From Isohypsibius dastychi (taxonomy: Eukaryota; Tardigrada; Eutardigrada; Parachela; Isohypsibiidae): a stretch of 11,796 bases of DNA. Made by a program: the position numbers and the translations under genes. The stretch covers positions 1-11,796 of the forward strand of contig JAQIWT010001229.1 of NCBI GenBank assembly GCA_034696485.1, written 5' to 3'. Each line of letters starts with the position of its first letter. The first letter of the stretch is position 1. This document shows positions 1-9,300 of this stretch, piece after piece. The notes under the pieces were generated by a model. The model worked only from the letters and a program-made list of their open reading frames with translations. It ran no database searches and was not told the origin of the DNA.

Positions 1-416
1 ACGTTGGTACCACGGGTGCTACAGTGTCCCACCGGTGCGACAGTGTAGCACGGAAACACAGGCTTGTTGCGACGGTACCACTGGTGCTAAATCGTCCCAC
101 TGGTGCTACAGTGTAGCACAGAAACACATGCCTGTCACGACGGTACCACTGGTGCAACATCGTCCCACTGGTGCGACAGCGTCCCACTGGTGCGACAGTG
201 TAGCACGGATACAAGGTTCTGTCACGTTGGTACCACGGGTGCTACAGTGTCCCACCGGTGCGACAGTGTAGCACGGAAACACAGGCTTGTTGCGACGGTA
301 CCACTGGTGCTAAATCGTCCCACTGGTGCTACAGTGTAGCACAGAAACACATGCCTGTCACGTTGGTACCACTGGTGCTCCAGCGTCCCACTTGTGCCAT
401 GCTCCCACTGTGCCAA
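1..416. repeat. Minisatellite with 223-bp higher-order unit
   Basis: The block starting at 1 recurs from 224, giving a 223-bp period. Inside it the marker tgtagcac occurs at 44, 112, 199, 267 and 335, so sub-units are 68, 87 and 68 bp long. The 87-bp sub-unit differs by one extra 19-bp copy of the core gtcccactggtgcgacagc. Each sub-unit holds two copies of a cactggtgc-type core plus a spacer with tgtagcac and a ggtacca site. The array runs off the left edge, and its last copies decay between about 365 and 416. Short open frames on both strands come from the repeat period and are not genes. Confidence 0.93.
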
Positions 417-471
417 GAAATGCGTCTGGTTTTTTCACGATGTGTACAAAACATGCCATATCTACACATGA

Positions 472-491
472 CTTAAGAGCTAGCTCTTAAG
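472..491. repeat. Perfect 20-bp palindrome
   Basis: The sequence cttaagagctagctcttaag equals its own reverse complement over all 20 bases and has no spacer. It lies about 55 bp past the decayed end of the minisatellite. The next flanking bases do not pair. Its function is unknown; it could be a cruciform-prone point or the scar of a repeat boundary. Confidence 0.9.
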
Positions 492-950
492 CGCTCAGCA
501 GTACGTCTTTCACATTCAAAGGATGATCTGGGACTTACACAAAGCAGTTTCAGATTCTTCCTGTGGTACGCTTACACATATAGAGACACAGAGTGTCCGA
601 ATGCCCTGTGTGAGCTGAGTTGGCGAGTGTTACTGGACGTTCGGATAATGGCGGCTTCCCACGCTCTCTCTCTGCTGACCAGCGTGCACACATTTTCCTG
701 AATATTGCCCAGGACAAGGGCGTTGCCGCACCACGAATTTGAGAGACTTTGGGTTGTACCTGGTCGTCAGAAACTACCGTGCGGATGATCGCTTGTTTGT
801 AGATGGCGCAACGAAAGTCAGCTGCTGCTCCCCAACTATAATGGCAGAAAGAACTACGTTGAAGCTCACCACATGGTAGCCTGTCTTACTAATCGGGCAA
901 ATTGATTCAAAAGCCATCTTCGTTTTCAATATGGAATAAGGTTTATAATT

Positions 951-965
951 TCTATTCTATTCTAT
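951..965 (+). repeat. (tctat)3 microsatellite
   Basis: Three perfect copies of the pentamer tctat, flanked by T-rich sequence. The tract is short and carries no functional implication. Confidence 0.8.
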
Positions 966-2616
966 TTTCCGGTGAGTCTGTGGACATGCAGAAATGACCA
1001 GGTTGATAAGAAAGGCAATTTTTTGATGGTGTGGTTACAACCGGGCCGGGCGGGGTAACATGCAAGCTGGGAATCTCAAATATCTTGTAGCAGTTAGGTA
1101 TCCTGGTTGAAAGTAACAACTGACGTGGTCAAAACGTTGGCTGAAACTATCCTGATAACACACTGAGCACTTCACTCTAACACTTTTTAACCGTACGTCC
1201 GAATTACCATTTCAAGTTTTGTATGGGGTCAGTTAAGCGAAACTCAAACCCGAGTTCGCTCCAAAAAATATGGGTCATCGATAAACGCAAGAATGCGTTT
1301 CGGAAATGATATTAGTGAGAGCAATTCACTTTCAATTGATGTGCAATCAAAAATCGATAACGCTACAACTTAGTACTCAAGGAAGCTTTCTAAACTCCAA
1401 ATCAGAGCCAAACTGCTTCACGAACTGCGAGGGCGTCACTGCAAGCCCGAGGGGCACACTAGACCAACATGGTTAACATCAGCTGAAGCATTTTACGTCT
1501 CACAAGACTGCCTCAATAATCGCGTGGACTAGCGAGAAATAAAACTCAACTACCGGTTATAAGTTATTCTTTCTCAACAATGGCTATCATCCATAACTCG
1601 TCGCGCAAGTTCAAAAGCAAACATCTGCCCGAATCGACAAATTTCCATTTGTTATAACAATCGAAGAAAGTGGAGCTCTGACTGTCCCTGTTCCATTGAT
1701 TTCCTGTCAATCATGGGTGGATTTCTTTCCGTAATTTGACGTAATTTCTGCTCGGATCCGAGTGCATTGACTTGGTCTTCGTTTATTACCAATGCAATAA
1801 AATGTCAGAAACTGGCCCGGCGAGAGCTCAGTGGTTTCATCGTGAGGGGTTGGTTATTGTTTATTTATCGCATGCAAGTACGCGCCGGACTTGAATTTCA
1901 TCTTAAACTTGCCGCCTTGTAAGAGCCACTTTGCTCCTTTTGTCACTCTGACCAACTCAGCCCTGCCAATCGTGACAACACTGGGCGATGCGTTTATCAA
2001 GTAAACTGTTCAACTTTTATCTACTGTTTATTTGGGATCACTTTCACCGCATTATTTACTTCATCGAAGCCTGAATTCACGAACGAAACTTTTTGTGAGT
2101 GACCTACTTCGTTTTAAGGAATTTTCTATTTGATCAGCAGAACATCTGCTAAAAATCAGGAGTACTGAATACGGCACCCCTATCGGTTGCTGGCATATGT
2201 TGAGATTGTATCGTTAATTATTCTGGTTTTCCGAATAATGACTTCCGAAATTCTCGCTGCAGGCAGAAATAATAATTTTGGTATGTCGGCGAACAATGCC
2301 CGGTATCGTCTTAAGAGGACTGTCAATTCGGCAATGTGGTATTAGAAGAAAATTCATTGGCATCAGTTTTTTCCTGAGCTACAAAACTTGAGAAGAAACC
2401 GTTCTTCCTGGTTATTCAGTTGTTGCTGTTCAGCGGAGTGAAAACCCTTACTTCGACCCTTCAAGCCTTCTGGAAGGATATTGCAAGAGTGAATGTGGGT
2501 GTTTCAAATACTGTTTAATTGTCGAATTCCTTTTTTACTTAGAAGTAAGTAATGCGGATAAAACAGATTTGGACAATTGTAGGTTCCAGTTTTCCAGAAG
2601 TTGTTTTCATAATACG

Positions 2617-2629
2617 AATATTTTTGCAG
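2617..2629 (+). promoter_or_regulatory. Possible 3' splice acceptor for the 5' UTR
   Basis: The string atatttttgcag followed by g is a good 3' splice site: a pyrimidine run directly before CAG. It lies 207 bp upstream of the HEXD start codon. It could join a non-coding first exon, or receive a trans-spliced leader if the organism is a flatworm. There is no transcript evidence in the sequence itself. Confidence 0.35.
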
Positions 2630-2646
2630 GAGCTCAGAAGTTCACA

Positions 2647-2824
2647 ATGGAACGGAAAAGCTGATGTGTGCAAACTGGTCAATAATGAACTCCATTCTGA
2701 CTAACAAAGTCAAAGTCGGACCTTGTTCAAACAATTCAACAACTTGCTTTTGACATCAGATCACGTAAAACAAATGTCGACATTTTGGAGTCTGCAAATA
2801 AAGCCGGAGTCACATCGCCACTAA
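2647..2824 (+). promoter_or_regulatory. Three upstream ORFs before the HEXD start
   Basis: Three ATG codons precede the main start at 2836. The first frame (2647-2664) encodes MERKS. The second (2664-2753, 29 residues) overlaps the first by one base in a TGATG arrangement. The third (2774-2824, 16 residues) ends 11 bp before the main ATG. If the leader includes this stretch, they could lower translation of the hexosaminidase. The leader could instead be shorter, which would exclude some of them. Confidence 0.35.
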
Positions 2825-2835
2825 CCGAACACACG

Positions 2836-5800
2836 ATGCGTTTTTTCCGAAAGCAGATTCAACTTTCGCCGCTTCGTTTCATCCGCATTCTTTTGGCAAT
2901 CTGTGTCAGTGTGGTCTGCGTTATCGGTTTAAAGACCTTCGTCGAATCCGACAGTGAGGAGAATAATCAAACTGTTACAGCGAGAAATGCGGTCACAATG
3001 ACGACTGTTGCACAACATCAGATTGAGCGGCTTAAGGCTGTGGACACAGCTGATCTGAGAGTTAAGCCTAACGATTTATTGGATGATGCTCAATATCCGG
3101 GATTCATTGAGGAAACATCAACAGTTAAACAAGGTCTCACGAGAAGCAGGCCGGACAATGTGGGCGACGTGGGAAATCAGAGAGATTCGACAAGGCATGA
3201 TGTTAGATTGAAAGAAGTTGTCAACACTGGTCGAGCACGTTCCATCGAGGACCCGAACTCAGCGGGAGCTGTGCGACCATTTATTCCCGTCAATCACCAG
3301 CAACTTGTCCCGCAAGGTGCACAGGTGAGTCACATAAACAAACTTATTGCAACTGGATCGGCTCTAAATAGCAGCAACAATATCGTAAAGAAACAATTGA
3401 TAAACCCAGAAATCATGAGCCGTATACTTAACTTTTTGTGCCAAACCGCTACGTTTTCTAGAAAACAGACATAAATGAGCACTACCCCACTGAAGTTCGA
3501 ATTTTTTCCCGTTTTTATGACCTTAAACTTTAGGAACCTCTTGTTTTTGTAACTTGTGCAACGGTACAAGCAATCGTTCCTAAAATGCAAGTTCTGTCAG
3601 TTTCGGAGGTAAACATTCTGAAGGAAAAATTTTGACTCCTTAAAATACGATTACGCAGAGCGAATGAACAGGAGATGAAAAGCGCCAAGTGATTAAAAAG
3701 TCTAAACTTTGCCGGGCAAACCCCCTTGCAAGTTTATACGTCGGCCCGTGCATAGAGATTCAATTGATATCCGAGCCCCTGAGGTCCGTCGATACTGCAT
3801 TTCAGTGGCAGACAATTATGAAACATGATTTCTTGAATGTGTGTGGATTGTAAACATAATTTGTTTAATATTGAAACTCTTAAAAGTTGATTTATCAGTT
3901 GGACAGCGCAGATTCCAAGGTTCCAAGGTCTTGTGATTGCACATGTGCATTTCTTTTCTTTTATCACACAAAGCGAACACTTCGAAACAATCCTGATCGA
4001 AAATAAAATTTATGAAATTATTCTCTTTTCAGATACAATTTAATCCAGCAGTGATGCCACTGGAACCTCCGAACCAGAATATAGCCATGTTGGACTACGC
4101 ACACGCAGGCCCAGCTCTACAACCCCAACCGTTCTCACCGATGCCAGTGAATTTTCTCCAACAACTGCCCACCACAGCCGCAACCTCTCGAGTGGTTATC
4201 AAACAACGTATTGTGCACTTTGACTTAAAAGGTGCACCACTGAAACTGGAGTATTACAAACAAGTGTTTCCACTGTTTAAAAAACTCCGCGCCACTGGGA
4301 TTCTTATGGAATACGAAGATATGTTCCCTTATTCTGGGAAGCTCAAATCCACGCAAGCCAGAAACGCTTATTCCAAAGACGATATTCGGCATATACTGAA
4401 TTTAGCAGAAGCTAATGAACTGGAGGTCATCCCTTTGATTCAGACATTCGGACATCTGGAGTTCGTTCTGAAACACCAAGAGTTCGCGAACTTACGTGAG
4501 GTCTCCAACTTCCCTCAGGCTGTGTGTCCGTCTCGAAATGGTTCTTTCGAAATGATCAAAGATATCATCGATCAAGTCGTCGAAATGCACCCTAATTCGA
4601 CCTACCTGCATATTGGTGCCGATGAGGTCAAGCCTAATCCACGCACACTCGAACTTCACATGATGGTTTTGGTTTTAGGTGTTTCAGCTCGGAATATGTC
4701 CGATATGCGCTGGAAAAATCGTAAACAACCCAACAGAAGGGAGGAACGACCTATTTCTATCCCACGTGGCTCAAATTCTGACCTACATCAGATCAACATA
4801 TCCCCATATACGACCGATCATGTGGGACGATATGTTCCACTCTATGAACTCCCAAATCATCCAACAAGGTCTCGGGGAACTCGCATCGTATGTTGAAGTG
4901 ATGATCTGGAGCTACTACCAAGATTGGACGAGGCATCTGCCCATGAACGGTGACCTTTTTGCTAACGTTTTCACAAACTTCTGGGGTGCAACCGCGTTCA
5001 AGGGGTCTGACGGGGAGACCCGACAAATCCCAAATATCAATGTCCAGTCGAGCATACATACATCCTGGCTGGATGCGCTGAAAATCAGCGGGAGCAAAAT
5101 GAAAAATTTCCGCGGAATCGTGTTGACTGGTTGGTCCAGATACGATCATTTCTACCCATTATGTGAGCTATTCCCAACGTCTTTACCGTCACTTGCTATA
5201 AACCTCGAAATTCTCGTTGATGGCGCCTTCACCGTGGAGGGTGCAGGAAGAGCATTTAAAGCTCTCGGATGCCAACTGACTCCACCTTCACTTGCGTTCA
5301 CGAATTACGACCCATTTTTGTCTCAGTTCATGAGCTGCAATTTCCCAGGGATCGACATTTTCCGAATGATTCATATGGTAGATGGCATGACCAAGATGAT
5401 CCACAGCTATATCGACGAACTGGAAGCCAAGTTTCCGGAGTACCAGCTAAGCGCTGGTTATATTCAACCATCTCGGATAGATGAAATTCTCGGGAGACTG
5501 ACAAGCTACGAATCAACACTTCAGTCCTACATTCCGACCGCTCAAGCTGCATTCGTGTCAGTCTATGATGAATTCACGTTGAACGAGTGGATCGCGGCGC
5601 AGATTCTGCCATCGCTTCGCAAAGTGCAACATTGGAAGACAGCGTTCGCAAAAACCTGGTCCCGGAGTGATTGGGTTTCGAGACCATTAGATATCTCGCT
5701 GAGTGAGTTCAAATTCGTATCCACAATCAGCCCCCTAGACGCGGCTCATCTGCAAGGGTCATTGAGAAACAACGTACCTTTGCCCAGACTACCAAAAAGC

Positions 5801-5854
5801 GTTGTGCTGGAACGGATGGTTGCGGAAGAGCAAGGACAGCTAGCGATGGGATGA
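2836..5854 (+). CDS. HEXD: Hexosaminidase D-type GH20 beta-hexosaminidase, type II membrane form (3 exons)
   Basis: Exons are 2836-3324, 4033-4626 and 4679-5854, all joined in phase 0, giving 752 residues. The first in-frame ATG after the stop at 2698 is 2836, with A at -3. Residues 1-14 are basic (MRFFRKQ...); residues about 15-32 are hydrophobic (ILLAICVSVVCVIGL), which reads as a signal anchor. A variable, Pro/Gln-rich stem follows to about 220. The GH20 barrel starts at VHFDLKGAP (224-232) and includes YEDMFPY, LIQTFGHLEFVLKH, HIGADEVF with the catalytic Asp360-Glu361 pair, IMWDDMFHSM (about 408-417) and LTGWSRYDH (Trp513). These are family signatures. A C-terminal extension of about 200 residues is probably helical. 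HEXD-type enzymes remove terminal GalNAc or GlcNAc; the mammalian form lacks a signal and is nucleocytoplasmic. Here the anchor implies Golgi or surface location (inference). An N-glycosylation sequon just after the membrane segment (N44) fits a luminal stem. Confidence 0.93.
3325..4032 (+). other. HEXD intron 1 (708 bp)
   Basis: The donor is CAG|GTGAGT, a full consensus match, and the acceptor is ttctcttttcag. The intron is phase 0. It separates the anchor and stem exon from the exon that begins the GH20 domain. The frame from exon 1 continues about 150 bases past the donor and stops at 3472-3474, so retention would give a 212-residue anchored protein with no catalytic domain. I saw nothing else in the intron except a tandem pair of ttccaagg near 3912-3928. 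Confidence 0.9.
4627..4678 (+). other. HEXD intron 2, a 52-bp mini-intron
   Basis: The donor is GATGAG|GTCAAG and the acceptor is tttggttttag|GTG. Removing 52 bp joins HIGADE to VFQLGICPIC and restores the GH20 active-site context. A second AG ten bases downstream (tgtttcag) would drop VFQ and is less likely. Without splicing the frame reads through about 90 codons of non-homologous sequence to a stop at 4894. Confidence 0.9.
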
Positions 5855-6397
5855 AATGGATCCACAGATTAAAAAACCCCCGGTTCCCCCCAGAATGATC
5901 TCGTTTAACTTTTCAATGGACCGTTCAATATCTTTCCTGTCATTAGTAACCGGATTTTGGCTTTTGTGATGAGATTACGTACAACATAGAATCTCTGCTT
6001 TCATGATAATTTATGTGATCTTTCTGGCCTCCGGTCTGCATTGGCTTCTTCGAGATTCGTAACCGCTATCATGCACAAATAAAACCTTCAGGTGACCTGA
6101 AAGGTCAGCAGTTTTACCGATGTTGTACGCGTAGTTGAAGAACGGTTGAAAATACGAGCAGTTCGTCAAAGACATGAACACTCGGCTTCGCGCTAGGATT
6201 TCTGCTGCACCAGCTGCTTGTGGGGAAATCTTTGTTTCCTGCCCCGCTCCCCCAAAATCCCAAAACCGCAAAATATGGTGACAGTAAACCGAGCTTCTTT
6301 AGCAACTCACAGGCCTGCAAAACAGCATGCAAATTTTTCAGGTTCAAAAATTTGCCATGGAATAACCCACGTTATCTAAATAAAAAACTCTGAAACT
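5855..6397. other. Convergent intergenic region between the two stop codons
   Basis: It contains the 3' ends of both transcripts. A plus-strand AATAAA lies at 6078-6083, 224 bp after the HEXD stop, and another near 6378. The ATTAAA at 5868 is too close to the stop to be convincing. I found no AATAAA on the - strand for the kinase gene. No additional gene is recognisable; the open frames here show no family motif. Confidence 0.6.
6078..6083 (+). promoter_or_regulatory. Candidate poly(A) signal for HEXD
   Basis: Canonical AATAAA hexamer 224 bp beyond the HEXD stop. It is the first canonical signal I found downstream. A single hexamer is common by chance in AT-rich DNA. Confidence 0.35.
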
Positions 6398-9300
6398 TTA
6401 AACAAGTGAAGCTGAGGTGAATTCATGAACGCCGTACGCCGCATTGAGCTGGAGTTTATGCTGTTTCTCGGTACTGTCAAGCTTCTCATACAGTTCCCAA
6501 CTTTCACTGGGGAGCATCTCACCAACAAGACCGCGTAACTCAGCAAATCGAGGGCGAATGTCCGGGAACCACTCCCAACACCTAGAAACCAGGTTCCACC
6601 TAAAAAATTTCTGATATAACACACTTCACCTGAATATTCATGTTTCGTTTGCAAAAGATACATCGAATCCGAGCATAGAACTGGTCGTGGAAGTCTTTGG
6701 TCTGTATTTAGGAAGTGACACAATTTTTTGCGTATGTCCTGTGCGTCAAGGTCTTGATACGGTATAGCTCCAAATGTGAAAATCTCCCAAACGACCACGC
6801 CAAAAGACCATACATCCGTTTTCTCGTTGAAGATCATAGCTGTTATTGACTCTGGCGCCATCCAGCGAAGAGGTAATTTCACCTAAATACGCAATCTGAT
6901 TTTTTTGTCATTTGTTTCGTGCACTCTACGCATAGCATAAGTGTGCAGTTGGGTAGCTTACCCGATCTCTTCGGAGATTGTAATCGATTCCAACTCTCGC
7001 AAATCCGAAATCGGATACTTTGGCAATTCTGTTGTCGTCAATGAGGATATTACGGGCAGCGAGATCCCGATGAATAATTCCGGAAGCCGAGACAAACTGC
7101 ATCCCTCGCGCAATCTGATAAACGAAATTTAAGAGATCCGTCCCCGTTATATCATAAGCATTGCTCAGAATGTCCATCTCTGAACATTCGGATCTGAAGT
7201 TGCTGGCGTAGTTCTGAAGGTACTTGTTGAGCGGACCCAGCGCACACAGCTCCATTACAATGAGCAGTTCACCTACCGTAGTTGACAAAAGAACAATTTA
7301 CAACCAACTGCGTCTAGCCCTACACGTTGTACCTTCCATAATGACCCCAAGAATGTTGACTATGTTCATCTGCTGTCCGATATTCATCAAGACTTTCATT
7401 TCTCGCATGAAATCACGTTTATAAGCCGGATCAGTGCCGTCAAGTAGAGTTTTTACCGCAACGTCGCGTGTGGTCCTTGTGATAGATCCTGACGAATCAG
7501 TTTCTGTGGCTGTCAGGGTCCCGTGATAAACTTTCCCAAACTCGCCCATACCGAGAACTTCGGGACCTAAATTTCCCGATGAAAAAACCAATCAGAGAGA
7601 ATTCAACAACAGCAAAAATGATCCATTTACTAGCAAAAAATATCATACATACCAAAATTCAGATTCTCGCGAGGAATGTGAAATCTTTCACTCGAACAAT
7701 GGAAGTCATTCGAAAGGGATTCATCCGGGCTGCGGCTTGACTTTTTCTATGAAACAAGAGCATTTAAAATCTGACGTGATCATCGGAAATATTTCTGCCA
7801 AACTTTGCCACGTTTTAGCAGGAGGAATGTGATTGCGGTTAATGAAACAACCAGTGCAATGCAAAGAACGGTCATAATGACAATTAATATCATCCCAAAG
7901 GGCGCTGCGTCCTGGCGCTCTGCAAAACAAGATTTGGCTTAACACTAAACCAGGTCACACATGTATGATTATCGGTATGCAGAACGAATCACAGCGAGTG
8001 AACATAAAATCAGCCTCATGAGAGATCCTTAGTCCGGTTGGAAGCCGTCGTGTGAGCTCATCAGTAGAATTTATGCGCTAAGAACTCGTAGTCAAGTTTA
8101 CTAGGCGAAATTCTCGCCTAGGTTGGCGCGAAAAGTGGGCGCAAAAGTGCCTCACGACGCAGACGCCATGGTGTACCCTTCCTAGCTCTTGCGATTTTTG
8201 CCATAAGTGTTGACCCAAGCTCATTGCTGAATGGATGAAAAACTCGGATCTAAACACTTCGCTGTATTTCGTAAACACATTCTCCAGGGGAGCCCAAGTC
8301 CGACGATCTGATGAATCCATTGCTGGGACACTGACCCACCTATGAATCCGAGCCGTAATGGTTTTGAAATGGATTTGTCAGGTAGTCGACAAAATGGATT
8401 TGCCATGGATTTGCAATGAATTTAGAAGCGATAACGGGACATGATCAGAATGGTGAAATCACAGTTGAGACAATGGATTTAAAATGTATCCCCAATGGAA
8501 AAAAACGGCTACCGTGAAATCCGTCAAGCATTCTATTGTTGCGAGCCACTGTGTGCTGTTTACCTGGCTTTCTGAACTACCCATTTTAATTTGCTGGTTC
8601 GTTAAGAGCTATCCGAGTGTTGGTAGGTTTGGTAGTCATCAGACGGTGCATCTATTGCTACCGAATAATAGCTGGTAAGTACTATAGCCTGAACAATAAT
8701 ACTCCGAACAGCATTGCATGTCGCTCGCCAACTTGGTTTTTTCGATCCGAAAACAGCGGGGGTTTGAAGTTTCTGTTAACTTTTACTGAACAGCCCTGGA
8801 ATTTCCAGTATATTCAAGCACGAAAAAACGAAAACAGAATGAAGCCACAGAGGTGAATCGTTGACTGAAGTATTTCCTGACCAAAATATTGCTCTCTTTG
8901 AGCACAGGCATGCCTTGGATTTTTGTCATTAGTTTCAACTTAATCTCATCTCAGACGCTGAGACGCAAAAAATCGAAATCCAGAATCTGACAGAAAATTC
9001 GGTCTGCCAAAACTGCTTCAGTTTGGATTCAAACCAAAAGTCTGTAAGATTTACAATTAAAGATGTAAAACAAATATTAGAGTTGAAGAATTTGTAACAG
9101 TCATTTTATAGTCGCGCAAAAATCATTACGATAGTCTAAATTTTGATGTTAAAACACTTTCATTCAGTATCCCTTCTGAAATCAGCACCAAAACCATTCT
9201 CAACTCGAAAGAATGGACTAAGAATGATAGCTGAACGAATTTTATCAAGATCTGATAAAACCATTCTGTTTTGGACATGGGAATATTTGCGAACATTCAC

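Larger units (their letters stand above)
492..2629. other. Non-coding stretch upstream of HEXD
   Basis: I see no gene here. No open frame of 60 codons or more starts in this stretch on either strand, and I recognised no conserved protein motif or RNA gene. It holds one short pentanucleotide run (951-965) and a GC-rich patch near 1040-1060. It probably contains the promoter and any non-coding first exon of the downstream + strand gene, but I cannot place a core promoter. Confidence 0.6.

Noticed and set aside
1-416. CRISPR-like array
   Set aside because: The spacing is irregular, the 'spacers' are themselves repeated, and the window is eukaryotic.
35-476. Open frames on both strands with Cys/Thr/Gly-rich repeats
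   Set aside because: They follow the minisatellite period (copies 68 and 223 bp apart) and occur in several frames and both strands, so they reflect the repeat and not protein selection.
2785-2835. Upstream extension of HEXD from a TTG codon
   Set aside because: Animal genes start at ATG; the first in-frame ATG after the stop at 2698 is 2836 and leads straight into a signal anchor.
3330-3590. Minus-strand frame within HEXD intron 1
   Set aside because: It overlaps the intron 1 donor side, has no recognisable domain and is antisense to the transcript.
4793-5149. 118-codon minus-strand frame inside HEXD exon 3
   Set aside because: It is antisense to well-conserved GH20 coding sequence and has no motif of its own.
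8078-8320. 80-codon minus-strand frame in the long kinase intron, rich in Arg near its end
   Set aside because: No in-phase splice sites fit it into the kinase gene and I recognise no domain. It may be part of an interspersed repeat, which cannot be shown from one copy.
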